From Rachycentron canadum (Eukaryota; Chordata; Actinopteri; Carangiformes; Rachycentridae), in contig CM076656.1 of the NCBI GenBank assembly GCA_038496675.1, positions 15,880,391 to 15,944,390 on the forward strand: a stretch of 64,000 nucleotides of DNA, given 5' to 3'. The notes below the pieces were generated by a model. That model had not been told where the DNA came from. It saw nothing but the letters and a program-made list of their open reading frames with translations, and did not search any database. Below, piece after piece: positions 39,101 to 50,963 of this stretch (position 1 is its first letter; every line of letters begins with the position of its first letter). Made by a program: the position numbers and the translations under genes.

Positions 39101-41438
39101 ATGTCATTGGCAGTCATGGTGTTTTTAGTAATGGTAATGGTTGGTTGCTCTGGTTTTTTAGTTACAGTAATTTTAAAATAGTTTCTGTCAGGTCAACAAT
39201 ATGCCAGTCTATACAACAAATCTTAACATGAACTTGATGGCTGCTTGTTGTTTCATAAAATCAAATACTGATTCAGCGGTCAGACCAAAAGAAGAAGTTC
39301 ATTTTTATCACATGTACAAACAGAGGGAGGTGAAAAATATATCAGAAAAATAATTGATTCTTCTGTGAGTGAAACAAGCTCACATCTCTTTTCACTTCCT
39401 GCTCCTGTCTTTCACTGCGTAGGTATCGGCTACTCCGTGTTCTCCCATGGCAACCTGAATCGCACTCTGGACATGAAAAGCCCACCTCCGCTGAACCTGG
39501 GCAACGAGAGCCTGCGGGGAGATGCTGCTCATCAGGCCATGGGTGTCACACGCGCTAACCACAACTCTGCTGTAAATAGCATGTGTAGATAGGTGTCAGT
39601 GAATCTAACACATACTGTACAAAGTAGTACTTCTTAAATTTGAAGCAGTTTCATAGTTTTTCTCACACACAAACACGCACACGGCTTTCACAGTCATGTC
39701 TGTATCGCTACAAACATTTTCAACAGACATTTTCAACAGACATTTTCAGTTGATATTTTCTCTTTGTCTGTCCATCAGAGAGGTCTCTTGTACCAGGGTC
39801 TGCACGGCGGCAGCTCCATGGTAGCCATGGGTAAAGCAGGGATGCTGGGCCACAGTTTGGGAGGCTACGGCCTAAACTCCCCTGGAGCTTCTGGTACGTT
39901 TGCAGATTAGAAGATTTTAAAGGAACAGTGACGATTTCAGAAACAGACTGATTCACTCTCTTACCAAGAGTTAGATTCAAAGAGTGACAATGCTCCTCTG
40001 GCTGTATGGTAAAAATGAAGCTGCTATGAACTGTTAGCTTAGCTTAGTATGAAGAATGGAAACGGGGAAACACGAGACCTGGCTCGGTCTGAAGGTAACA
40101 AAATCCACCCATTAGCCACCAGCAAGGCACAAAGGTTACATCTACCTAACCAACTTAGCTGTTTCCCCATTTTTTCTGTCATTATGCTATGCTAAGCTAA
40201 CTAGCTGCTGGCAGTAGTTTCATGTCTACAGTATCGCACAGTGGTATCGATTCTCATTTCGCTCTCAGCAAGAAAATAATAGACATTTCTCAAAATGTTG
40301 AACTTTTCCTTTGAGTTGAAGCTAATGTATCCTCTTATTTGATGATGCCAGTCTTTTGCCACCTTTTTGTTTCATGCCATGTTTTATATTCCTGTCTCCT
40401 CTCTTTTTCCAGAGTATAGCCAGCCTGGTTTTTATCACTCTGTTAGTCTACAGCGAGCAGCAGCGAACCCCTGGCAGGCAGCACAGCCACCTCAGGAGCC
40501 CCATGGGCCTCATTTAAGCCCAGGGTAAGCATATTAATGTGTAATATGGTACCGCTGTGTGGATGAAATATGGAATCATCAGTCAGACAGGTGAATCTGC
40601 ACACTGTTCTTTGCTGCCACAATGTTGCTTTATTCACTGTTGCTGTGCAACATTTTGATCAACGTGATCTTGATCAGGCACAAAACAGAATCAATCACAT
40701 TGTACTGTATGCACAACACATATCTCCAAATGATGGCAAACATATATGTATATTCAAAAAACAATTAAGTCATGATCGACCACAGAAGTCAAGAGTTTGA
40801 ATGCAAACAATTTGATAGTCAGACAGACAAACAAAAGGGGAAAGAAAATATGTAAAAACTAATAAAGTAGCCTAAAGACAAAGATGTAAAAAAAAAAATG
40901 AATGAATAGATAAAGGGTTTCATTTGGTGCCTCTGGTTTTATATAATTTATTGTTTATTGTTTACATGTAGAGACTTGAAATATCCTTTTTGAGATTGGG
41001 AAATAAATTCCAAATTTCATTGATTTAAAGAGTCCTCTAGTTGCACCTGATGGACTTCATCCATAACCCAGTTTGTTGTTTGTTTTTTTTTTATTTCCTT
41101 TTGCTTTTCCTCTTGTTGTTTTCAGGATGTCCAGTGGAGGGTGCTCCTTCCCCTCTCAGTCATGCTCCTCAACCTCCCCACATCTGCCCTCCCTCAACAT
41201 CAGTATCAAATCAGAGCGTAGCTCTCCTGAGCACATGTCTTCACCCACCTCTCCTCCTCTACACCACCTCAGGCAGCACTCTCCAATGAGCGACCTTGAT
41301 TCGGCTTGCCGTACCCCACCAGAAACCCAGCCGGCCAATGAGACGAAGGAGTTTCCCAAAACCGGCTTCCCACAGGACGAAAAGGAAGGAGGGCAGCCAC
41401 TCAGGCAGTTAGAGATGAGTGACAGCTGGCAGAGATAG
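36122..41438 (+). CDS. mef2b: Myocyte enhancer factor 2B
   Basis: Eight coding exons, 36122-36175, 37289-37492, 37715-37843, 38052-38241, 39423-39571, 39779-39893, 40413-40524 and 41126-41438, join in phase to 421 aa. MGRKKIQISRILDQRNRQ (exon 1) and exon 2 (residues 19-86) form the MADS box and MEF2 domain, which dimerise, bind A/T-rich MEF2 sites and contact HDAC and other cofactors. The residues Y69 and D83, mutated in human lymphoma, are intact. TLRRKGLGLDG right after the MEF2 domain is the MEF2B-type sequence (TLKRRGIGLDG in human), separating it from MEF2A/C/D. The rest is a Ser/Pro/Gly-rich activation region. IKSERSSP at residues 345-352 is a full phosphorylation-dependent sumoylation motif. 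The acceptor before the ATG exon is upstream of 36122. Poly(A) is probably at 43203. Confidence 0.95.
39918..40313. repeat. MITE-like element with long inverted halves in mef2b intron 6
   Basis: It starts AAAGGAACAGTG and ends in the roughly complementary GAACTTTTCCTTT. Inside, GTTAGCTTAGCTTAG on the left is mirrored by GCTATGCTAAGCTAAC on the right, and ACCAAGAGTTAGA by CTCTCAGCAAGAA. This is the structure of an abundant non-autonomous DNA element of teleosts. It lies wholly within the intron between exons 6 and 7 of mef2b. Confidence 0.65.
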
Positions 41439-43202
41439 CTGCAGTCTGCCACCATCTACCATTCAATCACCTATCTTCTATCAACACCAGTGCTCTATTG
41501 CACACACACTCACACACACATACACTCAAATATATCACAAAAAATACCAAGATGGGGTCAATTTGTCCCCATCACACCAGAGAGGAATATCTCTCTTTGT
41601 CTCCTCATACAGAGCTGGTCTCTCCTGGTCGAATTTTTCTCTGCATCACTTGATTGACCCCATGAGGAGATAGATGCATACAGACATTTGCTTTGTGTTT
41701 GGTTAGGTTTAGTTTTCCGTGTGGACATAATGTGAATCAAAAAGAAAAGAAAAAAAAAAACTGCAATCTGAAATGTGTTCGTTTTGTTCAGTGACTTTAT
41801 TGATGTTAGCTACAGCAGCACAGCGGGACCAACTGAATTTCTAGCTGTAAAATTACACTGTCTTTGTATAATGTTACAGTGAAAAAAGCAGGTGGCAATG
41901 GAAAATGAGTCTTTGTGTACAGTAAACATTCACTCCTTGTGTCCCATTGTTTGAAATAGTGAAATGTGCCTGGACACTGGGACATCTTAAAGGTGAGGTT
42001 CATATTTTTTCAAGTTTGTCTTAAAACAACACTGATGTGTCCATATGTGCACTGACATAGTTTTTGATTGCTGTAATTCGTTAAAGGTCTCCTCATAGAT
42101 CAATTCTGTATTAAAAAATGGGGGACAAATTGTAGTCTGAATTAGTCGGTAACACAACAAGACTTGTGCTAAAAATACACCCAGAATGCTTTTTCGTACC
42201 AAACCATTTCTCATTTTGTCCTCTATCACTGGAATCACGTGATCTCTTTAGGTCCTGGATGGACAGGAGGAACAATGACAGTTGCTTCACTGTACATATG
42301 GACATGTGGCTATTGACTTGAAAAAATTAGACCCTAAAAATCTGGGCATCAATGGATCTCAGGAATTTGGATGATTGTTTTGGTAGAAAGTTAAAAAAAT
42401 TATTGATTTCCATGTTTGTTTGTAAGACGGTAATTGTGGATAAGCTAAATTTTAGTACCATTAATCTTAAAAAATAATCAGTTTCATTTTTTGAATTAAT
42501 TAATGTCAATAACAATATTTACGGCAGTCTACTTCAAGTAAAGACCAAAGTCTTTTAGTATTGTCCCTATGCATTGCAATCAAATACTGCAACACCCAAA
42601 GATGTATGTATTTCTCTAAAGCAGCTCTAATTAGATTCAAATAATATAAATCATCAACTACTATTTTATATACTTCTATATACTATATAAAATAAAATAT
42701 TTATATGGACATTTGTGTATTTTGCTTGCACATATTCAGCTTTTGTTCTGCTGTGACAAATTACACTCAGAATTTGTTTTGTGATGGATTTATCATTATT
42801 GTCCACAAGGGGTCATCCTCTTATACAACATTTGGATTTGAATGAGAAGCAGGGATCCATTGAACTATCAGTGATTAATCACTAGATGAATCTCTGTGAC
42901 AAGACCCAGGTTCAGTGGTTCACCCTGACGACATTTAACAAATAGATGATGACAAACTGCAGAGATTCAGTGAGCCGGCCAGTGAAGGGCTTCAAGTTCA
43001 AGTGCTGCTGTGGAATTAGCGTTTTTTTTTTGTTTGTTTTGTTTTTTTGTTTTTTTTATGCAGTTATATGGATTAATATCAGCATGAAAAACCAAGTTAT
43101 CAGTATTCTGATGTTTTGGATTTAGTTTTTCTATGTTTGCTGAAGGCTTCACTAACAGAACAGAGACAGATTTTTATTTGACATTTATTGTGTTTCCTTT
43201 TA

Positions 43203-43208
43203 AATAAA
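43203..43208 (+). terminator. Probable poly(A) signal of mef2b
   Basis: AATAAA followed after about 10 nt by a GU-rich stretch (TTTGATTTGTATGTTTGCTT). This gives a 3' UTR of about 1.8 kb after the stop at 41438. An AATAAA in the AT-rich stretch near 42690 is an alternative shorter end. Confidence 0.55.
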
Positions 43209-43229
43209 AAATGGTTTGATTTGTATGTT

Positions 43230-44860
43230 TGCTTGGGCCTCTTTTTTATTTCCACAAAGGCGATTTAGTATATTATCTTTCTTTTCAGAGAAAAATGTGA
43301 TTCTGTTTTTTCATGTACATTCAGTCCAAAGACAGATAAAATGCTGTCTGGTGTGTAGCTATCAAGCTTTCATGTGCCCATCTATTTAGTCTTATTCACC
43401 TCTGTTACATCTTTTCAACACACACACACTCCCTCATTATCATGTCTGGCCCCTGTCAGGCAGCTCACCACGCAGCCACCAAACGAGAGGAACAAGAATG
43501 GACTACTTAAAAGCCTGGAGACCTTTATGTCTTCAAAAAATACATTCAGCGACAAAAAGGCTCATTTCCACAGCTGGCTGTCTCACAATAACTATGCCTG
43601 CACATTTTCTTACACTACCCCTATGGAGCAGTTGCCTTCTTTTCCATTTCAACTAAAAGCAGAGTCGAGCCCCGGTCCATCTCTGTCGTCTCTCCTCCCT
43701 AAATGAAAAGAGACTCTCACGGGGGTCATGTCTGGTCTGCTCCCCTGAGACAAGGCTGGGCCCAGTCTGTAGGGCATGTCTGGGTCCTGCACACACACAC
43801 ACACACATACATGTGTTTCTATGGCAACCATAGCCAGCCATGACTGCCTGACTTGGCCCGCTGCAGTCCACAGAGCAGATCTGAGAGGGCCTTAGGCCTC
43901 CAGCACAGATGCACATAATTAATGTGATTATATAGATATGTCAACCCTGTCAGCCTTCAGATCATTAGGCTGGACGCTCTCACGGACCTGTCAGAGAGGA
44001 AGAGCCTACACATGAGCAATGTACAAGGCTCAAATTGCGCTCCTCAGTCATGTTATCTAACAATCAGGAAAACGTTTTGCACAGGAACCATCTTGAACTA
44101 GTTCCTTTTCTTCTAATGATCTTTAAAAAGCAGCCTCAGAAGTGCAACATGAGCTCAACATCCCACTTCAGACAACCATTATGTGTATGGGATGTAAAGG
44201 TTGTTAACTGTTGCCCTCCCAAATGCCTCCATTTCTCCCCCGTGTCTTTGTGATTGCTGATATCCTCAAACGAAGCATGTCACAGTTCCCGTCAAAGGTC
44301 CAGGGGCGGTGGGGTGGGGGTTGCTCCCTGAGTTGGGGAGACCTTTGGTGACTTTTGATTGGACGTGAAAGTCAAATGATATCACCAATAACTCACGTCA
44401 GCTTTCAGACAAAAGAGCTTCTCCAGTCTCGCTGTGGAGAAAGGTCAAGTTCCTTAAGTGTTGTCACAAGACTGGAATGTAAATCTGAATGTTTTGATAA
44501 TGTCATAAAGCTTATAAATCTTCTTTCGATGATTTTCGACAGTGCTGACAAGCGGAGAATATTTGGATGGAACTTGTATGAAATAATGTCCAGAAATTGG
44601 ATAATGTCAAGAAAATAAAACATCTCACTCTTCAGGGGCATCAGGTTCATAGTAATTAACAGTGATTAAATAATAATCTTCTTCAGGGGTTGGGGTCAGA
44701 GATCAGGACCCAGCACAGCGGCGAGACACTCCATTGTCATGCATGCTGTCTATTGTCAGTTGAAACCCTGATCTTTGAAAGGAAATGTTTTAAATGCGAT
44801 ATCTCCCACGCTCCTCGGTGGAAGGCAGATAAAGTGAAAACATCAAAACGACATGAAAAT
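43230..44860. other. Spacer between the convergent mef2b and tmem161a genes
   Basis: It lies between the two probable poly(A) sites. It has a (CA)n run at 43789-43806 and otherwise unique sequence; no exon or transposon was recognised. Confidence 0.5.
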
Positions 44861-44866
44861 AATGTT

Positions 44867-44872
44867 TTTATT
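44867..44872 (-). terminator. Probable poly(A) signal of tmem161a
   Basis: AATAAA on the minus strand, followed in the transcript by a U/GU-rich stretch. It predicts a 3' UTR of about 1.5 kb below the stop codon at 46367. Confidence 0.5.
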
Positions 44873-46366
44873 AAGCCAAACAAAATGATCAGGTTACAGC
44901 CAAAGGTTTGCACACCATGCATTCAGAAAATCTCAAGGAGCAACATTTTCATATGAACTTCACAGTATAATGATTTTACAACATTCTATTAAAATCTATC
45001 CAAAAGAAAAAAAACAAGAACAAAAAACAAAATACAAAATCAAAACGTGTCACAAACACAATAAAAATGTACAGAATTACAGCATCTGTATCATTTCCAA
45101 ATAACAAGTTATTTGATGCAATGTATCATAAATAAATAAATAAAATACACTGATGCAAAACAGATTTAAAGTTGACTTTGATTAATCCTACATGTACATG
45201 ACTGATTGGCAATAAAGGCATGTAGCCAATAGACAGTGAATAGTGTTTGAAAATAATAGGAAACACAGACATGAGTTTGGAGTGTTAATTTTATCTACCA
45301 ATAAATTATATTCTTTCTAGATACGCACAAACAGGGCGATTTTGAGGGACTCAAAATCCCTGATCTCCCAGGCACTTAGGAATTCTGAAGGAAATTCTTT
45401 ATGCAAAAGCAACCACTCTTCATTTCTTGGCTAATACACAGCCTCAACTGCAGTTTGGACTGATTCCCGTTAAGATGCGTTAAATTCAATAGGCTGGATT
45501 TGAGCTTTACTACATTGTTGCAATAAAAACATTAAAGCAGAAAAAGACACAAAAATAAAATAAAAAAAATCTAAACCATTTAGCACTCTTGAATCGGTTC
45601 CTTAAGGGGGACAAAGAGTCCCTCACAAAAATAAAGCATCTCATCTACACTGGGACAGAAACTAATACTCAACCTGGTACCAATAAATGCAGCATTTAAC
45701 AATGTTCTAGTAAGAACAATTTGAGTAACACTGGCATAGATACATCTGAAAAGTTGCAGAGAAATGTTCTGCTGAAGTAAAGGGCAGAGGATCAGGGGCA
45801 TGGATCACAAAGTAAGATGAGCTGTCTTTAGCCCTAAGTCATGGTAACCGATGTTACACGGCTGACTTGACCAGGCAGGTAAAGCAGAGTCATAATTTCT
45901 TGTCATTTTCTCCCACAGGTGTCACTGTGTTATATTAAGTACTCCACTAATGGTTGTACTGATAACTAATCTAAAAGTTGCATGAGCGTGCTCAGAGATA
46001 CCAGTATAAAGACGTTACACTCAGTGAAGCCACCGTGTTCAGCTTGCTTTGCAAAACAGGCTCTGATTCTCTCTGTACATTGATGTTACTGATACCAGTA
46101 GCCTGCTGGTCATAAAAAGTTGTAACGGCAAAAAGGGAGCCAATATTACAACAGACAGCACCCACCATTTTTCTACTCTTAATAAATCTTGATCACTTCC
46201 TCAACCACCCTTACAACCCCAGACATGCTGCATTCTGTCTGTAGTCGTGTAATAATGAAATGCCCACACCCCTCTGCAGCAAGAGTCCTTCGCAACAGTG
46301 TAACAATAGCTGAGGGCCAGAGAGTTGCATTGCAGGTAGAGCAGTGTGCCACTCTGCTTTCCCCAG

Positions 46367-49300
46367 TTAGTTCTGCATAAGGTACTGGTGGAAGTAGATG
46401 CCAAACAGAGAGCTGATAACCTGGCAGGCAGCCACCCACCAGGTGAGGAAAGCGAAGAAGCCTCGGAAAAAGAGTGGAGTGAGGAGGGACCGCAGCGCTG
46501 TGAATGTTGCTGACAGTTGAGCCACTGTGGCCTGGACATCTTCCTCCATGTCCTCCATCCCATCTTCATCTTCATCGAGACCGCTGGGCAGCACAGGCGC
46601 TGCTGTGGGCATCACCAGTGCCGGTGTCACCCCGGGGTTGTCTTCTGCAACCCCCCCCCAACTGAAGTCCCCTGTAAGTTCAGCAGAGATCAGTTAATAG
46701 TAAGGAAAAAAGACAGAGGGCGATTAAAGACCAAAAGTTGACATTTACTGTGGAAGGTTTCTAATATTTAACTTCACTGTTTCACTGACTTTTTTTTGTG
46801 CTGAGGCAGCTTCATATCTACCAAACAGATAAATATTAAGAGTGGATTCTGCAGTGGCTGTGATGATAGTGCTGTGGGTATTTTACTCACCTAGTGCCTT
46901 CAGTGAAAGTGTGGAGAAGAGGATGAGGAGAACAGGAACAAGGTACTGGAGAGTGACTACAGTCAAATAGCAGAACACACGTGTAACCTGGAAAACAGCA
47001 CATTACCTTTAGTTTAGTTTTCCATGGTCTAGAAAAGCTTTGGTAAAGAAAAAAAAACCAAATCTTCTAATCTAAATTCAAATCTTTTTCAAATATTGGA
47101 AATCTTCATGTAAGTTGTCTATGAGTCATATGCTTTGCAAAACATAAATATTGTATCTGACCTTCCTCTGAATGTCAATGGCAGCGATACGCCCTGCTTC
47201 CTTCTTCATCTGCTCCACCCACTTCTGAGCCAGGTTGAGATAGGCCTGCAGGTGGTAACGAGTCAGTGCTAGGCGCAGCACACACAGCACCACGATGATC
47301 CACAGACGCATGCTGTCAAATACTGCGCTGGGTACTCTGCAAGAGGTAATCAGATGGGCAAAAGTCTGGCCTGGTTGTCCACTAGACACTGTTTCAACGA
47401 CATTCTGCATTTCTTGATAGCCGTTTCTGAGGATACTTGTTGTGGATAAAAATGAGCAAATATGTACGTGCACTCACATTGTGATTGAGGTCTTTCCCAT
47501 GGGTGCGTTGGCCAGGAAGTCTCTTGCAATGGGTTTCACCCACAGAACCAACACAATGACTGGAGACAGGAAACTCATGTGCAGCAGAATCCTGTTGCAA
47601 AGATTGGAGACACAGCTGAGAGAGCCAAGTACTGCTAATGTAATGTGTTTTTAATAAGGCATGGAGTACATTGCTTTTCGCAGTATAAATATTTCAGGTC
47701 TTACTGGATGAGTGGCCGGTCTCTGTTCATCTGTAAAGCATCGAGATGAGTCTGAGCAAGTCTCAGTCCAGGGAAGGCCAGCAGAGCACCAATGTAAGCA
47801 CAGACAGCAGCCAGACCAAGCTTCACTGTCAGCTTGGTAACTGGGATTCTGAAGACACCAACCAATGGTTTAAAGTTTGTCATGTACGATCTGTTGCTGG
47901 CTTAGTCATCGTACAAGGATAAAATGTCAATTAATACAAGATGAACACAACTTCGTATACAAAGCTGCAATTCATTTATTAGTTAGATACTTACGACCAC
48001 TCGGCGTATCCCTGCTGTTTGGCAAACACTTCCAAGTTGTCAAAGAGGCTGGAAAAGCCCGACTCCAGGCCGAACTCCAGGTAATCCTCTCTGACCACCA
48101 GCACTAGCATGGCAACGAGCAGAGACAGAAAACCAAAGGCAAGGCACACCGATCGCTCGCCACCCTCTTCAGAGCGAAAGTAGTGGCTCATCAGAGTGTG
48201 AAGGGTTTTTCTGAGAGTTGCAGATTAAGTGTAATCAACTGTGAGGAAAAAGCAGCACTCGCCCAGTCACAGACTCAATATTGTATCTAAATAAATGAAA
48301 TATTGTGAACCATTTTTAAAATATCAATAATTATGCACAGAACATAAGTTTTTATCATTATAGGCATGCAGTCTGATAAAAGGATGTTACAATTTTGCAA
48401 AAATGACAAGCTGCTTCGTCGTCTTTGCCATTTGATGATAAAACTGTTTGAGACTACATTTTCAAAATAAAATTACCTTTTCCAGGATCAATCAGTGTAC
48501 ATGTTTAAAGAAGTGTCTGTTGTGACAGTTGAAGGATACAGACCGAAGAGAACAGTCAGAACACACCAGATTGCTCCAATGTTGACCTCTTTGCTGGCAT
48601 CCACCACATTATAATAACACTCAGTGAACAAGAAGACACCGGTTGCATAGACTGCAAAATCTACCAGCCACTGGTACTCCAGGAAAAAACGCAGCACTGA
48701 GAGTAGAAACAAAGAAAAATGTTACTACTTGCATAAGATTATTTTTTCTCTACTTGTTGGTTGTGTTTCAAACAGTTTTGATACAGGAACCATAAAAAGT
48801 GACAGTGTTGTTAACGTATAGTGGGTCAGTTGAGAGTCCACAGCTGAACCTGAGCAGTGTTTGGACTTGCACAATGTGAAGTGGTGGTGTGTACAGAGCA
48901 GTGTTTGTTTTACCAAGAGCATCAATGACGCTGACTGGAGCTTTCTCCAGGTGAAGGTCGATGTCTTTGGGCACAGTGAGGGGCTTGCTCTCCCCATTTT
49001 GTCTCCTAAAAGTAATGTAAAAAGGACATAAGTTTAAGGCAACAAAAAGTACAGTTCTGTACCTATATTTCAAAGTGAACAAATCTATATATTTATATAT
49101 ATATATCTTCCTTTAGGCTACCCTAGTAGACCCCTCAGACCCTCCCCCAAGTCCCACCTGTCTCTTCTGTTCGGTTTGGGCATCTGCTTTCCTGCCAATG
49201 CACACAACTCTCCCTCTGAAGGGTGTTTGAATCGGAACAAACTGGAAGAAACAGCAGGCACTTAAATATAGACAATGCACAGCACATTAGGTGTATGAGG

Positions 49301-49931
49301 GCCGATTGTAAGAGTGACCATACCTGCCGTTGCAGAGGAGCCAGCGAGCAACCGAGCAATGTGGAGCCATCCTCTGCATAATGCTGGCGGCCAGCAAGCT
49401 GACCACCAGCTGAACCCCCATCAGCGCCTGTCAGGGCAAACACACACACACAGGTTTAAAGTATGAGATCCAACCCCGAAGCTCCCACCTGCGCGTGTCA
49501 ATAGGTAATGCATCAGGGGGACAGTCAGAGGGCAGAGGTGTCTTGTCTACAACTGTGGCAGTCTGTCATGAGAGGATTTCGTGTTGACTCAGCACATGAG
49601 ACGCGTGAAAGTTTCAACAAGAAATGGTCTTCGCTTCATGAAGAGTAAGTCAGTTCACACATGAAAGGCCGCGACAGAGGCTAGGTCAAGCACCGCGCTG
49701 AAAGCTCCCGCAAAATGAATGAAAGTCAGCAAATGGCTATCGTGCTAAGTTTAGCTAAACTTCACCACCTGTCAGTTCTGCTGCAAGCGTTAGCTGGCTG
49801 CTTAGCATTAGCTAACTAGCCCCCTCACAGTAACCCATGCGACCAAAATGAGCTCGCTGCTGAAATTTTCCCCGTGCTGATAAAACTGCTAATTACATGC
49901 AAGTGTACTAGAAAGTGACTTCAATTACCAT
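46367..49931 (-). CDS. tmem161a: Transmembrane protein 161A
   Basis: Eleven exons in transcript order: 49931-49929 (ATG only), 49427-49324, 49241-49158, 49005-48914, 48696-48540, 48210-47995, 47848-47705, 47591-47478, 47336-47162, 46987-46891 and 46671-46367. They join in phase to 496 aa (479 in human). It is a multi-pass membrane protein of the TMEM161 family with no enzyme motif; the human protein is reported to protect against oxidative stress and DNA damage. Hallmarks in order are GVQLVVSLLAASIMQRMAPH, FKHPSEGELCALAGK, LRFFLEYQWLVDFAVYATG, RSEEGGERSVCLAFGF, FPGLRLAQTHLDALQM, LLHMSFLSPVIVLVLWVKPI, LRLALTRYHLQAYLNLAQ, TRVFCYLTVVTLQYLVPV and the C-terminal LFGIYFHQYLMQN. Asp/Glu-rich residues before the last membrane segments are fish-specific in detail. 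Intron 5 is U12-type. It converges on mef2b, as in human. Confidence 0.95.
48211..48539 (-). other. U12-type GT-AG intron (tmem161a intron 5)
   Basis: Read on the minus strand, the 329-nt intron begins GTATCCTTC (minor-spliceosome GT consensus GTATCCTTT). It ends ACTTAATCTGCAACTCTCAG, with a CTTAAT branch-like core whose A is 14 nt before the end and no polypyrimidine tract next to the AG. Phase is 2. The join gives LFGLKTLHTLM, matching the FSIKMF region of human TMEM161A. The GT four bases upstream (GGTCTG) would break the frame. Confidence 0.8.
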
Positions 49932-50110
49932 CTCTTCTCCCGAAAGACGTGGTTAAACCCTGGCGATGTACGGGGGGCTTCTCCTTCTCATGCAGCAGAG
50001 TCTTGACAGCTGAACCAACTGACATGTGAAACTGCCCAATGTCCCGGATGTAGTAGTGCAGTCACGTGCTGCCTTCAGGTGCTCCGCAAAAGCTCTGTTA
50101 ATTCTGAAAG
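49932..50110 (-). promoter_or_regulatory. 5' UTR and promoter-proximal region of tmem161a
   Basis: Just upstream of the ATG exon in transcript direction lie a GTCACGTG E-box (50061-50068) and a CCCGGATG ETS-like word (50043-50050). CpG is locally raised and no TATA box is evident. The transcription start probably lies near 50.0-50.1 kb. Confidence 0.4.
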
Positions 50111-50963
50111 CTGTGTGACGAGTAAGCTTGCGAAAAGTGGGCTATATTAACGTGAAATTACAGTGACATTGAAAACACAAGGGGATGATACATTTTAATT
50201 AGATGTCAAAACACAGTCAGTCGGTAACTCGTTTCAGAAATAATTTCTGTTATATTTCTCTAAATTCTCTTAACAACTCAGAATCAATTAAATCAAAGAT
50301 TATCTATACAGAAGACATCATATTACAGGCAGCGCCAATGTCCCTTTCTGCTAAATAGGCATGGTCTTGATCGCTTGTTCATATCAACAATTCATTAGTA
50401 GATAAAGTATGAATTTGCACCTGGTTTGCTTCAACATCTGATCAACTCAATACAAGATCATACCAGTCTAATCGTATTCCCTGCCCTTATAATAATAGTA
50501 ATAGCAATATTAAGCAAAGAAATGGAAGTTCAAACGTTTTCAAAAATAGGTCCCTCTAGATTTCTGTAGTTTTAAAGCAACATCTGCTGCAGTGAAACCA
50601 GACCACAACCCACAAAGAGAAGACAGATCTGAAAATAACATTTTGATTTGACGTGTGACATTAAGAACAAATTTGAGACTAGGAAAAAGACTAGTGACAG
50701 CAATGTGGTTGTAAAACTTTTAGTCGTTTCTTTCGGGCAATGATTGGCTGGTTTACCTGTCTTACCTGTGCGTTGCTACTGCGCATGACCGGGGATCTTT
50801 GAATTTGTCCAGAGGCGGGTGAGGAAGAAGGAGACGCACAGAAATGGAGGAGAAACATGAAGGGAAGACGAGAGAGAGAAAAAACCCAACAACAACAACA
50901 ACTAAGTTATACTTTAGTACCCGAGCAAAGACGAAAAGTAAACATTAGCATCGCTTTCCCAAG

